A model generated the notes under the pieces. It ran no database searches and was not told the origin of the DNA. It was given only the letters and a program-made list of their open reading frames with translations. From assembly GCF_017848315.1 (NCBI RefSeq), contig NZ_JAFKEC010000055.1, forward strand, positions 1-40,232: a stretch of DNA of 40,232 bases, given 5' to 3'. Position numbers and translations under genes: made by a program. This document shows, piece after piece, positions 1 to 8,960 of this stretch; the first letter of the stretch is position 1, and the number at the start of each line of letters is the position of its first letter. Source of the stretch: Pseudomonas palmensis (GTDB lineage: Bacteria > Pseudomonadota > Gammaproteobacteria > Pseudomonadales > Pseudomonadaceae).

Positions 1-55
1 CTCCAGCCCCTTCGTACACTGGGCCCATCCGTTAAAGCCCCCGCCGGAGGCCGTC

Positions 56-1219
56 ATGCACCAACCCCCCGCCGAGGGCATTGTCAGTGCCGTCTCGCGC
101 GCCAGTGTCGCCGAAGAGGCCGCACAGGACCTGGCCCGTCAGCTGCTGCACCCGCACCTGGGCTTCGTGCTGTTCTTCTGCTCCGCCGAATACGACCTGC
201 CAGCCCTGGCCCACTCGCTACAACAGAGCCTGGGCGGCATCCGCCTGGCAGGCTGCACCAGCGCCGGCGAAATCACCCCCGAAGGCTACGGCCGCGGCTG
301 CATCACCGCGCTGGGCTTCGATTACCGGATGTTCTCGATTGCCGCCGAACTCATCGCCCCCATGCAGTACTTCAGCCTGATCGACGCGCAGCAGATGGTC
401 GAGCGCCTGGTGGGCGACTGTCGCAGCAACACCCTGGCCCCGATCAAGGGCCACAGCTTCGCCCTGACCCTGCTCGACGGGCTGTCCAGCCGTGAGGAAA
501 CCGTGCTTGCCGCCCTCAGTGCCGCCCTGGGCGACATCCCGCATTTCGGCGGCTCGGCCGGCGACGACAACTACCTGCACCACACCCATGTGTACTTCGA
601 CGGCGCCTTCCACAGCAGCGCTGCCGTGGTGCTGCTGGTCAATACCTGCCTGGATTTCGAGGTATTCACCACCCACCACATCCAGCCGCGCCAGGAAAAG
701 CTCGTGGTCACCCGCGCCGACAGTACCCTGCGCCGGGTCTACGAGCTCAATGCCGAACCCGCCGCGCAGGAATACGCCGCGCTGATCGGCGTGCCCCCCG
801 AACAGCTCGACCACCGCACCTTCGCCGCCCACCCGCTGGCGGTGCGCATCAACGAGCGCTACTACGTGCGGGCCATCCAGCAGGTGCACGACGACGGCAG
901 CCTGAGTTTCTACTGCGCGGTGGAGAACGGCATCGTGCTCACCGCCATGCGCCCCGGGCCCCTGCTGCCCAACCTGAGCGCGTTGTTCGACGGCTTGCGC
1001 GAACGCCTCGGGCCGTTGCTGCTGACCATCGGCTGCGACTGCTTCCTGCGCCGCCTGGAGCTGGAAGGCAGCGCCGAGTTCGAAGCCGTCGGCGCCTTTT
1101 TGCAGCAGCAGCCTGTGGTGGGGTTCAACTCCTATGGAGAACAGTTCAATGGCATGCACATCAACCAGACGTTCACCGGCGTCGCCATTGGCCAGCCCCG
1201 TGCACGCCGTGGACATTGA
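56..1219 (+). CDS. nosP: FIST-domain sensor protein, NosP-like (nitric-oxide-sensing)
   Basis: This 387-residue protein has the two-part FIST layout: an N-terminal FIST_N region (about residues 25-215, with GCTSAGEI and the glycine-rich HFGGSAGDD) and a FIST_C region (about 220-375, ending in GFNSYGEQ). It has no signal peptide or membrane segment, so it should be cytoplasmic. The ATG follows a good ribosome site, GGAGG, at 45-49. FIST proteins are small-ligand sensors. In P. aeruginosa the FIST protein NosP binds haem and nitric oxide and inhibits the hybrid kinase NahK encoded next to it, which tunes biofilm dispersal. The same gene order is seen here, and the kinase start overlaps this gene's end, which implies translational coupling. 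Haem binding is inferred from family and context. The symbol rests on synteny recalled from P. aeruginosa. Confidence 0.82.
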   Translation: MHQPPAEGIVSAVSRASVAEEAAQDLARQLLHPHLGFVLFFCSAEYDLPALAHSLQQSLGGIRLAGCTSAGEITPEGYGRGCITALGFDYRMFSIAAELIAPMQYFSLIDAQQMVERLVGDCRSNTLAPIKGHSFALTLLDGLSSREETVLAALSAALGDIPHFGGSAGDDNYLHHTHVYFDGAFHSSAAVVLLVNTCLDFEVFTTHHIQPRQEKLVVTRADSTLRRVYELNAEPAAQEYAALIGVPPEQLDHRTFAAHPLAVRINERYYVRAIQQVHDDGSLSFYCAVENGIVLTAMRPGPLLPNLSALFDGLRERLGPLLLTIGCDCFLRRLELEGSAEFEAVGAFLQQQPVVGFNSYGEQFNGMHINQTFTGVAIGQPRARRGH

Positions 1220-3797
1220 CCAGGCCGCGCTGATCGCCCGCTTGCAGCATGAAAACCGCAAGCTCAGCCGTATCAACGCCGCCCTGATCGAACGCCAGGA
1301 ATCGGGCGCCGCGCGCCCGGACGACTCCTATGCGGCGTTCCAGCACTCGGTGGTGCTGGCCGAGCAGGTGCGCGAGCGCACCGATGCGCTGAACCAGGCC
1401 ATGGCCGAACTCAAGGCCAGCAACCACCTGCTCAGCGATGCGCGGCTGCGCGCCGAAACCGCGCACCAGTACCTGGTGGACGCCATCGAAAGCATTTCCG
1501 ACGCCTTCGTGCTGTTCGACCCGCAGCAGCGCATCGTGCTGTTCAACCAGCGCTTCAAGGCGTTCTGGGCCAACAGCCGCATCCGCATCATCGGCGGCAT
1601 GCGTCTGGCCGAGATCAAGCGGCTGATGCAGAGCACCGGGCTGTTCTGCGAAGAACAACGCGGCCCCAGCGCCGAGCACATGGTGTACCGCCTGCAGGGC
1701 GGGCGCTGGCTGCAGGTCAGCGAGCGGCCGACCCAGGGCGGCGGCTGCGTGATGCTGTTCACCGACATCACCCAGATCAAGCTCAGCGAAACCCAGCGCC
1801 GCGAACAGGCCGTGGCGCAGAAGTCGCACCTGCTGCAGCGTGCGGTCGACAACCTGTCCCAGGGCGTGGCCATGGTCAATGCCGACGGCGTGCTGGAGTT
1901 GTGGAACCGGCGCTTCCTGGAACTCAGCGGGCTGGCCCCGATTGCCGCCCACCGCGACTTTGCCGAGGTGATCGCCGACAGCGAGCTGGCCTTGCTCACC
2001 CCGGCCAGTACCGATGCCAACGGGCGCAGCATCCATGAACTGGAGCAGCGCCTGTTCGACGGGCGCATGCTCGAAATCCGTACCCATCCGCTGCCGGCCG
2101 GCGGTTTCGTCAACACCTTCACCGACATCACCGAGCGCTATCAGCATGCCGAGGCGCTGAGCGAGAGCGAGCGCTGGATCCGCCTGATCACCGATCACGT
2201 GCCGGCGCTGATCGCCTACCTCAACGCCGACCTGGTCTACGAGTTCACCAACAAGGTGTACGAGCAGTGGTACTGCTGGCCGCGCGGAGTAATGCTCGGC
2301 CAGAGCCTGCGCGAGGTGCACAGCGCCGAGCATTACCAGCGCCTGGAGAGCTACGTGGAGCGGGCACTGTCGGGCGAGAGCGTGACGTTCGAGTTCGCCG
2401 AAACCAACGCCCACGGCCAGGAGCGCTACATGCTGCGCTCCTATGTGCCCAACCAGCTGGCCAGCGGCGAGGTGGTGGGGATCTTCGTGCTGATCCGCGA
2501 CATCACCGAACGCCGGCGTACCGCCGAAGCCCTGCACCAGGCCTACCAGAACCTGGAGTTGCGGGTGCGCGAGCGCACCGCCGAACTCACCCAGCTCAAC
2601 CAGCAGCTGCTGCGCGAAATCGAAGAGCGGCGCCGCGCCGAAGCGCGCCTGCGCGAGGCCAAGCAGGAGGCCGACCAGGCCAACCTGTCCAAGACCAAGT
2701 TCCTTGCCGCGGTCAGCCACGACCTGCTGCAACCGCTCAACGCCGCGCGCCTGTTCACCAGCGCGCTGCAGGAGCAGAACTGTGCAAGCCCGGCGCTGGT
2801 GCGCAACGTCAGCAATTCGCTGGATGACGTCGAAAGCCTGCTGGGCACCCTGGTCGACATCTCCAAGCTCGATGCCGGGGTGATCAAGGCCGATGTCGCG
2901 ACCTTCGCCGTCAGCGACCTGCTCGACAACCTGGCCGCCGAGTACGCCCATGCCGCCGCCAGCGAAGGCTTGCGCATGAGCTACGTGCGCAGCAGCCTGC
3001 GGGTGCGCAGCGACATCCAGCTGCTGGCACGCATCCTGCGCAACCTGCTCAGCAATGCCATCCGCTACACCCCGCAGGGGCGCCTGATGCTCGGGTGCCG
3101 GCGGCGTGGGCAGCGGGTGTTCATCGAGGTATGGGACACCGGCATCGGCATCGCCCCCGACAAGTGCGCCGAGGTGTTCCAGGAGTTCAAGCGCGGCGAC
3201 CTGCAGCGTCCCGACCAGGATCGCGGCCTGGGCCTGGGCCTGGCCATCGTCGACAAGATCGCCGGCATTCTCGGCCACCGCGTGCACCTGCGCTCCACGC
3301 CGGGCAAGGGCTCGGTGTTCTCCATCGAGGTGCCGCGCAGCAAGCGTGCGCCCCGGCGCGAGCCGCAACCGTCACAGGTCGAGCCGCTGACCGAACGCCT
3401 GGACGGCGCACGTATCTGGGTGGTGGACAACGATGCGGCGATCTGCGCGGGCATGCGCAGCCTGCTGGAGCAGTGGGGCTGCTCGGTGGTCACCGCCCTG
3501 AGCGAGCAGGACCTGGCCCGCCAGGTGGCACTGGACAGCGAGTGGGCCGACCTGCTGATCGTCGACTATCACCTGGACAACGACCGCAATGGCCTGGAGG
3601 CGGTCGGGTCGATCAATACGCAGCGGCACACGCCGTTGCCGGCCCTGATGATCACTGCCAACTACAGCGTGGAGCTCAAGCAGCAGGTGCGCGACCTGGG
3701 CCACAGCCTGCTGCACAAACCGGTGCGGCCGATGAAGCTCAAGGCCGCCATCAGCCACCTGATCGGTTGCGAACTCAGCGTGGCTGGCGCCCGCTGA
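1200..3797 (+). CDS. nahK: Hybrid sensor histidine kinase/response regulator, NahK-like
   Basis: A cytoplasmic multi-PAS hybrid kinase of about 865 residues with no membrane segments. In order: an N-terminal coiled coil, three PAS-like modules (around 80-190, 210-310 and 320-440), a second coiled coil (about 440-495), the HisKA phospho-acceptor H507 in AAVSHDLLQP, a HATPase with NLLSNAIRYTP, DTGIGI and GLGLGLAI, and a C-terminal receiver with phospho-acceptor D789 in LIVDYHLD and the conserved lysine in HKPVRP. GTG 1200 (or GTG 1209) is preferred as start because homology-like sequence begins there; an in-frame ATG at 1134 would add residues that only mirror the upstream gene. It overlaps nosP by 20 bases. 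In P. aeruginosa, NahK feeds the HptB/GacS-Rsm network. Its last codons also overlap the convergent aldo/keto reductase by 23 bases. Confidence 0.85.
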   Translation: MHAVDIDQAALIARLQHENRKLSRINAALIERQESGAARPDDSYAAFQHSVVLAEQVRERTDALNQAMAELKASNHLLSDARLRAETAHQYLVDAIESISDAFVLFDPQQRIVLFNQRFKAFWANSRIRIIGGMRLAEIKRLMQSTGLFCEEQRGPSAEHMVYRLQGGRWLQVSERPTQGGGCVMLFTDITQIKLSETQRREQAVAQKSHLLQRAVDNLSQGVAMVNADGVLELWNRRFLELSGLAPIAAHRDFAEVIADSELALLTPASTDANGRSIHELEQRLFDGRMLEIRTHPLPAGGFVNTFTDITERYQHAEALSESERWIRLITDHVPALIAYLNADLVYEFTNKVYEQWYCWPRGVMLGQSLREVHSAEHYQRLESYVERALSGESVTFEFAETNAHGQERYMLRSYVPNQLASGEVVGIFVLIRDITERRRTAEALHQAYQNLELRVRERTAELTQLNQQLLREIEERRRAEARLREAKQEADQANLSKTKFLAAVSHDLLQPLNAARLFTSALQEQNCASPALVRNVSNSLDDVESLLGTLVDISKLDAGVIKADVATFAVSDLLDNLAAEYAHAAASEGLRMSYVRSSLRVRSDIQLLARILRNLLSNAIRYTPQGRLMLGCRRRGQRVFIEVWDTGIGIAPDKCAEVFQEFKRGDLQRPDQDRGLGLGLAIVDKIAGILGHRVHLRSTPGKGSVFSIEVPRSKRAPRREPQPSQVEPLTERLDGARIWVVDNDAAICAGMRSLLEQWGCSVVTALSEQDLARQVALDSEWADLLIVDYHLDNDRNGLEAVGSINTQRHTPLPALMITANYSVELKQQVRDLGHSLLHKPVRPMKLKAAISHLIGCELSVAGAR

Positions 3798-4782
3798 CGA
3801 AGTGCGCCGCGTCGTTGTAGCCGTGGGTGGAGGCATGCCCGGGGGTAACCAGCGAATCGATGAAAGCTTCGTCTTCGGCGGTGATCTTCACCTGCAGGGC
3901 ACCGCCATAGGTGTCCCACTGCGCTTCGGTGCGCGGGCCGACGATGGCGGAGCTGACGTGCTGGTTGTTGAGCACCCAGGCAATGGCGAACTCGACCATG
4001 CCCACGCCCTTGGCCTGGGTATAGGCGTGGATCTTCTGCGCGATGGCCAGTGACTCGCTGCGCCATTCGGTCTCGAGGATGCGCTTGTCCTGGCGCCCGG
4101 CGCGGCTGTTGGCGTCCGGGGTGGCGTCGGGGGCGTACTTGCCGCTGAGCACCCCACGCGCCAGCGGGCTGTAGGGCACCACGCCCAGGCCGTGAAAGGC
4201 TGCAGCGGTGAACTGCTCGGTTTCGGCCTGGCGGTTGACGATGTTGTACAGCGGCTGGCTGATCACAGGCTTGGGGATACCCAGGCGTTCGGCCAGGTTG
4301 CACACCTCGGCGATGCGCCAGCCGCGAAAGTTCGACACGCCCCAGTGACGGATCTTGCCCTGGCGCAGCAGGTCGCCGATGGCTGCCACGCTGACCTCCA
4401 GCGGGGTGGCGTGGTCTTCGCGGTGCAGGTAGTAGATGTCCAGGTAATCGGTGCCCAGGCGCGTGAGGCTGGTGTCGATGGCATTGAAGATATGCTTGCG
4501 GCTCAGGCCGCTGCGGTTGGGCAGGCCGTCGACCGGGCCGAAGCCGACCTTGGAGGCCAGCACCCAGTCGTGACGGTGGCGGGCGATGGCTTCGCCGACG
4601 ATTTCTTCGGAGCGGCCGGCGTTGTACACGTCGGCGGTATCGATGAAATTGATGCCCTGGTCCCAGGCCTTGTCGATGATACGCAGCGAGTCTTCGGTGC
4701 TGGTCTGCTCGCCGAACATCATGCTGCCCAGGGTGAGGGCGGAAACCTGCAGGCCACTGCGGCCCAGGGGACGGTAGATCAT
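3775..4782 (-). CDS. Aldo/keto reductase
   Basis: A 335-residue NADPH-dependent aldo/keto reductase of the ungrouped bacterial TIM-barrel type. The catalytic tetrad can be placed at D48 and Y53 (FIDTADVY), K78 (LASKVG) and H120 (YYLHRED). The cofactor-side motif GVSNFRGW and the late loop IVGPRTEAQ are also present. The start is the ATG at 4782, preceded on the minus strand by AAAGGATG; an earlier in-frame codon at 4863 would translate REP sequence and is rejected. The gene is monocistronic, convergent with nahK (23-base overlap) and separated from the MFS gene upstream by a REP pair. The substrate cannot be read from sequence; such enzymes reduce assorted aldehydes and ketones. Confidence 0.88.
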   Translation of the reverse strand: MIYRPLGRSGLQVSALTLGSMMFGEQTSTEDSLRIIDKAWDQGINFIDTADVYNAGRSEEIVGEAIARHRHDWVLASKVGFGPVDGLPNRSGLSRKHIFNAIDTSLTRLGTDYLDIYYLHREDHATPLEVSVAAIGDLLRQGKIRHWGVSNFRGWRIAEVCNLAERLGIPKPVISQPLYNIVNRQAETEQFTAAAFHGLGVVPYSPLARGVLSGKYAPDATPDANSRAGRQDKRILETEWRSESLAIAQKIHAYTQAKGVGMVEFAIAWVLNNQHVSSAIVGPRTEAQWDTYGGALQVKITAEDEAFIDSLVTPGHASTHGYNDAAHFVSGRQPR

Positions 4783-4833
4783 ACTCGAGCATCCTTTTGC
4801 GGGAGGGGGTCGAGCTGTTTTACAGGGTTGAAA

Positions 4834-4914
4834 GCTTCGTCGGCAAGGCCGGCTCCCGCACAATCGTGTGAACGGCCCTCAGGCCCGTAGGAGCCGGCCT
4901 TGCCGGCGAAGCGG
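4834..4914. repeat. Paired REP elements (BIME-like), inverted
   Basis: Two opposed copies of a Pseudomonas REP sequence lie at about 4834-4862 (core GCTTCGTCGGCAAGGCCGGC) and 4887-4914 (core GAGCCGGCCTTGCCGGCGAA). Each has its own internal GCCGGC palindrome, and together they can form a long stem. They sit between the MFS gene stop at 4918 and the reductase start at 4782, both on the minus strand, so they may end or protect the MFS transcript. The same core recurs at 8777-8832 and about 29625-29650. Confidence 0.85.
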
Positions 4915-4917
4915 TCG

Positions 4918-6222
4918 TCAGCTGGAGCGCGACACCCGCAGCGCCACCAGGCTGCCCACCACGATCAACCCCCCCAGCGAATACAACGCCACGTCGGTCG
5001 AGCCGGTCTGGTCCTTGATCCAGCCCACCAGGTACGGGCTGAGGAACCCGGCCATCTGGCCCACCGAGTTGATGATCGCCAGGCCCGCCACCGCAGTGCC
5101 CGCAGTGAGCAGGGCAGTGGGCATCGGCCAGAACATCGGCAGGCCGGTGAGCGCGCCCATGGTCGCGATGCTCAGGCCCAGAATCGCGATCACCGGGCTG
5201 TGGGCGAAGTTGACCGCCATCAGCAGCCCCACCGCGCCCATCAGCATCGGCACCACAAGGTGCCAGCGCCGCTCGTTGCGCAGGTCTGCCGAACGCCCCA
5301 CCAGCAGCATGAACAGCCCGGCCAGCAGGTACGGGATGGCGCTCAGCCAGCCGATCAGCAGGGCATCGTCGAAACCCATGTTCTTGATGATCGATGGCAG
5401 CCAGAAGTTGATCGCATACACGCCGCTCTGGATGCAGAAGTAGATGAAGCCGAAGGTCCAGATCAACGGGTTGGCCAGCACCGACAGCAGGCTGTCGCTG
5501 GCGGTTTTCGGCTTGGCCGCCGCATCCGCATCCAGGTCGGCCTCAACCGCCTGGCGCTGCGCCGGGGTCAGCCAGCCGGCCTTGGCGTAGCCATCGCTGA
5601 GCAGCACGATCGCCAGACAGCCGAGCACCACGGTAGGCACGCCCTGGATCAGGAACATCCATTGCCAGCCGGCCAGGCCGCCCTGGCCGGCGGCGAAGTG
5701 GTTGAGAATCCACCCCGAGAACGGCCCGCCCAGCAGCCCCGATACCGGGATCGCCGACATGAACAGCGCCATGATGCGCCCGCGCCGCTGCGCCGGGAAC
5801 CAACGCGAGAGGTACAGCACGATACCCGGGAAGAACCCCGCTTCGGCGGCGCCGGTGAACAGGCGCAGCACGTAGAACTCCATGGGGGTGGTGACGAACA
5901 GCAGGCAGGTCGACAGCGTGCCCCAGGCGATCATCATCAGCGCGATCCAGCGCCGTGGCCCGAAGCGGTTGAGCGCCAGGTTGCTGGGCAGGCCGCACAG
6001 CACGTAGCCGATGAAGAAGATGCCGGCACCCAGGCCGTAGATGGTTTCGCTGAACTTCAGCGCGTCGAGCATCTGCAACTTGGCGAAGCCGACGTTGACG
6101 CGGTCCAGGTAGTTGAACAGGTAGCAGATGAAGATGAACGGGATCAGCCGCAGGGTGATGCGCCGGTACAGCGCGTTGCGGTCGATGTCGTGGCCTTGGT
6201 CAGGGGCAGGGCGGTATGACAT
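4918..6222 (-). CDS. MFS transporter, anion:cation symporter (ACS) family
   Basis: A 434-residue inner-membrane protein with about 12 hydrophobic segments in two halves. The opening helix region with YLDRVNVGFA, the loop NRFGPRRWIA after helix 2, and GAAEAGFFPGIVLYLSRWFP around helices 4-5 are typical of the ACS family (glucarate, galactonate, tartrate and phthalate proton symporters). The start ATG at 6222 has a purine-rich ribosome site, GAGAGAG. It diverges from a CdaR-type sugar-diacid regulator that is followed by glycerate kinase, which suggests that glycerate or an aldarate such as galactarate, glucarate or tartrate is the substrate. That is inference from context. The divergent layout allows the regulator to control both promoters from 6223-6382. 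Confidence 0.85.
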   Translation of the reverse strand: MSYRPAPDQGHDIDRNALYRRITLRLIPFIFICYLFNYLDRVNVGFAKLQMLDALKFSETIYGLGAGIFFIGYVLCGLPSNLALNRFGPRRWIALMMIAWGTLSTCLLFVTTPMEFYVLRLFTGAAEAGFFPGIVLYLSRWFPAQRRGRIMALFMSAIPVSGLLGGPFSGWILNHFAAGQGGLAGWQWMFLIQGVPTVVLGCLAIVLLSDGYAKAGWLTPAQRQAVEADLDADAAAKPKTASDSLLSVLANPLIWTFGFIYFCIQSGVYAINFWLPSIIKNMGFDDALLIGWLSAIPYLLAGLFMLLVGRSADLRNERRWHLVVPMLMGAVGLLMAVNFAHSPVIAILGLSIATMGALTGLPMFWPMPTALLTAGTAVAGLAIINSVGQMAGFLSPYLVGWIKDQTGSTDVALYSLGGLIVVGSLVALRVSRSS

Positions 6223-6382
6223 GATTCTCTCTCTGTTTTTATGTTTATCGCCGCAACTGCGTCGAGGCAGTTGTCATGACGAGTCTGTTTGAGCCAGAGG
6301 ACGCTGTCTTTGTGCTTTTGCACAGCCTTTGCGCTGCACCGCTGTGCCCTCGACCAACCATTGCGACCACAAGGATCCGCCC
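6223..6382. promoter_or_regulatory. Divergent promoter region with two inverted repeats
   Basis: This 160-base gap separates the MFS transporter from the CdaR-type regulator. It holds a perfect repeat CAACTGC-6-GCAGTTG at 6254-6273 and a second dyad TGTGC-TTTT-GCACA at 6311-6324. Either could be the operator for the regulator; CdaR-family target sequences are not known well enough to me to choose. No clear -35/-10 pair is asserted. Confidence 0.45.
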
Positions 6383-7483
6383 ATGTTCGAGCTCGACCAC
6401 GACCTGGCACAGGATATCGTCGACCGTGCGATGGTCATTCTGCCCTACAACGTCAATGTCATGGACAGCCAGGGGCTGATCCTGGGCAGTGGCGAGGCGC
6501 AGCGTATCAACACCCGCCACGAAGGCGCGCAACTGGTGCTGGCCAACGCACGCATCGTCGAGCTCGACGAAGAGGCCGCCAGGTGCCTCAAGGGCGTGCA
6601 GCCGGGTGTGAACCTGCCGCTGCTGCTGGACGGGCGCCTGATCGGCGTGCTCGGCATCACCGGCGACCCGCAGCAGGTGCGCACCTACGCCGAACTGGTG
6701 CGCATGACCGCCGAGATGCTGCTGGCCCAACGGCACCTGCAAGTGCAGCAGCAGTGGCGCAAGCAGCGCTGCGACGACCTGCTGGCCTTGCTGCTGGGCG
6801 GCAACGGCGACGCCACCCGGCTGGTGGACGAGGCTCGGCAACTGGGTCTCAAACCCCAGCTCACGCGTATCCCGTGCCTGTTCGAGCTGGAGGAGGGCCC
6901 GGCCGCCGAGCCGCTGGCGGCCTGGCTGATGCTGCGCTACCCCGACAGCTGGTGCGTGAGCCCGGCACGTCAGTCGTTGCTGTGGTGCCGCCCGGCGACG
7001 GTGGCACTGGACGAACAGCGCCTGCTGGACAAGATGCAGGCCCAGGGTTGGACCGTGCAGCGCCTGGCAGTGGCTGGCCCGGCCGAAGGGCTGGACAACC
7101 TGCGCCGCGGTTATCGTCGGGTGCGCGACCTGCTTGCCTACGGGCGCGAGGTACTGCCCCGCCAGCGCCTGCTGACCCTGGCGCGCTATCGGCTGCCGGC
7201 GCTGTTGTGGCGTCATCGCAACGACGATGCACTGGACGAACTGCTGCAACCGCTGCAACGGCTGCGTGCCAAGGACAGCAACGGGCAGCTGCTGGCCACC
7301 CTGCGGGCCTGGTGCGCCCACGACGGGCAGAGCCAGGCGTGCGCCGAGGCGCTGGGCATTCACCGCAACAGCTTGCGTTACCGACTGGAACGGGTGGCCG
7401 AGTTGAGCGGGGTGGACCCGATGCGGCTGGAAGGGATGCTGAGCCTGTACCTGGGGTTGCAGTTGTTGCCCGTGAACAGTTGA
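6383..7483 (+). CDS. cdaR: CdaR/PucR-family sugar-diacid regulator
   Basis: A 366-residue transcription factor with the CdaR architecture: an N-terminal sugar-diacid-recognition domain (about 1-135, with LAQDIVDRAMVILPYNVNVMD and the GVLGITG segment) and a C-terminal PucR-type helix-turn-helix (about 305-350, ALGIHRNSLRYRLERV). E. coli CdaR activates galactarate, glucarate and glycerate genes. The ATG at 6383 is chosen because AAGGA lies 7 bases upstream and the domain begins there; an upstream in-frame codon at 6329 has no ribosome site. Its neighbours, a divergent ACS-family permease and a downstream glycerate kinase, fit control of a glycerate/aldarate route. The effector, probably glycerate or an aldarate, is inferred. 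Confidence 0.84.
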   Translation: MFELDHDLAQDIVDRAMVILPYNVNVMDSQGLILGSGEAQRINTRHEGAQLVLANARIVELDEEAARCLKGVQPGVNLPLLLDGRLIGVLGITGDPQQVRTYAELVRMTAEMLLAQRHLQVQQQWRKQRCDDLLALLLGGNGDATRLVDEARQLGLKPQLTRIPCLFELEEGPAAEPLAAWLMLRYPDSWCVSPARQSLLWCRPATVALDEQRLLDKMQAQGWTVQRLAVAGPAEGLDNLRRGYRRVRDLLAYGREVLPRQRLLTLARYRLPALLWRHRNDDALDELLQPLQRLRAKDSNGQLLATLRAWCAHDGQSQACAEALGIHRNSLRYRLERVAELSGVDPMRLEGMLSLYLGLQLLPVNS

Positions 7484-7617
7484 TTGCCTGTGCGGGCCGC
7501 TTGGTCGGTGCATTGTCCAACTGAACAAATAACCCTGCGCCCGCCTGTGCATCCGACCGACGCCCGCCGCCGGCGCAACTGTCAGCATGCAGCTCATCTG
7601 GATAAGGAGCACACCGC

Positions 7618-8757
7618 ATGAAAATCGTCATCGCCCCCGACTCGTTCAAGGACAGCCTGAGCGCCGAAGACGTGGCCGCTGCCATCGCCCGGGGGCTGGC
7701 CGATGCCTTGCCACAGGCCGAGCTGGTCAGTTGCCCGATGGCCGATGGCGGCGAGGGCACCCTGCAGGCCCTGGTGGCGACCTGCAGCGGCGAACAGCGC
7801 AGCCTGCAGGTGCAGGGCCCGCTCGGCACACCGGTACTGGCCCACTGGGGCTGGTTGGCCGACAGCCACACCGCCATCATCGAAATGGCCCAGGCCAGCG
7901 GCCTGCAACTGCTCGGCCTCGCGCAGCGCGATGCATGCCGCAGCAGCACCTATGGCACCGGGCAGCTGATCGGCGCGGCGCTGGATGCCGGGGCACAGCG
8001 CATCATCCTGGCCATCGGCGGCAGTGCCACCAACGATGCCGGCAGTGGGATGCTGCGAGCGCTGGGGCTGCGGCTGTTCGATGCCCAGGGCGCTGAACTG
8101 GCACCGGGCGGCCTGGCCCTGGCGCACCTGGCCCGGCTGGACAGCAGCGGGCTGGACCCGCGCCTGCTCGACGTGCAGGTGGAAGTGGCCGCAGACGTCG
8201 ACAACCCACTGTGCGGGGCCAATGGTGCCTCGGCGATCTTCGGCCCGCAAAAGGGGGCGAGCCCCGCCCAGGTCGCCTTGCTCGACCATGCACTGGGGCA
8301 CTTTGCCGACCATTGCGCCGGCCTGCTGGAGGAAGACGTTCGGGCGTTTCCGGGCTGTGGCGCAGCGGGCGGCATGGGCTTTGCGGCCAAGGCCTTCATG
8401 GGCGCGCAGTTTCGTGCTGGGGTCGAAGTGGTGGCCGAGCTGGCCGGGCTGGAGGCGGCGGTACGCGGTGCCGACCTGGTGATCACCGGGGAGGGGCGCT
8501 TCGATGCACAGACTCTGCGCGGCAAGACTCCGTTCGGTGTGGCGCGCATAGCCAGGCGTCACGGCGTGCCGGTGGTGGTGATTGCCGGCACCCTGGGCGA
8601 GGGCTACCAGGCGCTGTATGAGCATGGCATCGATGCGGCATTTGCGTTGACCAGCGGGCCGATGAGCCTTCAGCAGGCGTGCGAGCAGGCAGCGCCACTG
8701 CTGCGCGACAGGGCGCGGGACATCGCGCGGCTGTGGGCCTTGCACCAGGGTCTGTAA
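7618..8757 (+). CDS. glxK: Glycerate kinase (GarK/GlxK family)
   Basis: A 379-residue type-1 glycerate kinase, the usual length for the family. Signature segments run in order: MKIVIAPDSFKDSLSA at the N-terminus, MADGGEGT (about 40-47), TYGTGQLI, the glycine-rich AIGGSATNDAGSGMLRALG (about 131-149), GAAGGMGFA, and GEGRFDAQTLRGKTPFGVA near the C-terminus. It phosphorylates D-glycerate, most likely to 2-phosphoglycerate, feeding lower glycolysis from aldarate, glyoxylate or serine breakdown. AAGGAG at 7604-7609 supports the start. It lies 134 bases after cdaR on the same strand and may be its target. A perfect REP inverted repeat follows the stop and probably ends the transcript. Confidence 0.93.
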   Translation: MKIVIAPDSFKDSLSAEDVAAAIARGLADALPQAELVSCPMADGGEGTLQALVATCSGEQRSLQVQGPLGTPVLAHWGWLADSHTAIIEMAQASGLQLLGLAQRDACRSSTYGTGQLIGAALDAGAQRIILAIGGSATNDAGSGMLRALGLRLFDAQGAELAPGGLALAHLARLDSSGLDPRLLDVQVEVAADVDNPLCGANGASAIFGPQKGASPAQVALLDHALGHFADHCAGLLEEDVRAFPGCGAAGGMGFAAKAFMGAQFRAGVEVVAELAGLEAAVRGADLVITGEGRFDAQTLRGKTPFGVARIARRHGVPVVVIAGTLGEGYQALYEHGIDAAFALTSGPMSLQQACEQAAPLLRDRARDIARLWALHQGL

Positions 8758-8776
8758 CAAGCCCACTACTGCTTCG

Positions 8777-8832
8777 CCGGCAAGGCCGGCGCCTACAGAC
8801 AGCGGCCAACCTGTAGGCGCCGGCCTTGCCGG
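8777..8832. repeat. REP inverted pair with perfect 22-base arms; probable terminator
   Basis: Arms at 8777-8798 and 8811-8832 are exact reverse complements of each other over 22 bases, with a 12-base loop. Each arm carries the CCGGCAAGGCCGGCGCC-type REP core. The pair starts 20 bases after the glycerate kinase stop and lies upstream of the sulfur-cluster promoter. A hairpin of this strength should stop or stabilise transcripts in both directions and insulate the two loci. Confidence 0.88.
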
Positions 8833-8960
8833 TTATATACATAGATCAGCAACTGGCAACTGTTCGCCTGGCAACACCCTCCCGACACTAGCCCTCGAAT
8901 ACAACACTCGATTACTTGCCGCTTTATAACCAAACCCCTTTAAACAAGGCACTTCGCCAG

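Noticed and set aside
1173..3368. A 731-codon open frame antisense to the hybrid kinase gene
   Set aside because: High G+C genes leave long open frames on the other strand. The translation is His/Gln/Ala-rich with no domain, and the plus strand encodes a full kinase with all motifs.
4834..4914. Insertion-sequence end or CRISPR repeat
   Set aside because: Only two opposed copies with internal palindromes, no spacer periodicity and no transposase; the REP family explains them fully.
4900..6219. A 439-codon plus-strand frame opposite the ACS-family transporter
   Set aside because: Product is Arg/Gln/His-rich with no motif; the minus strand gives a clear 12-segment transporter.
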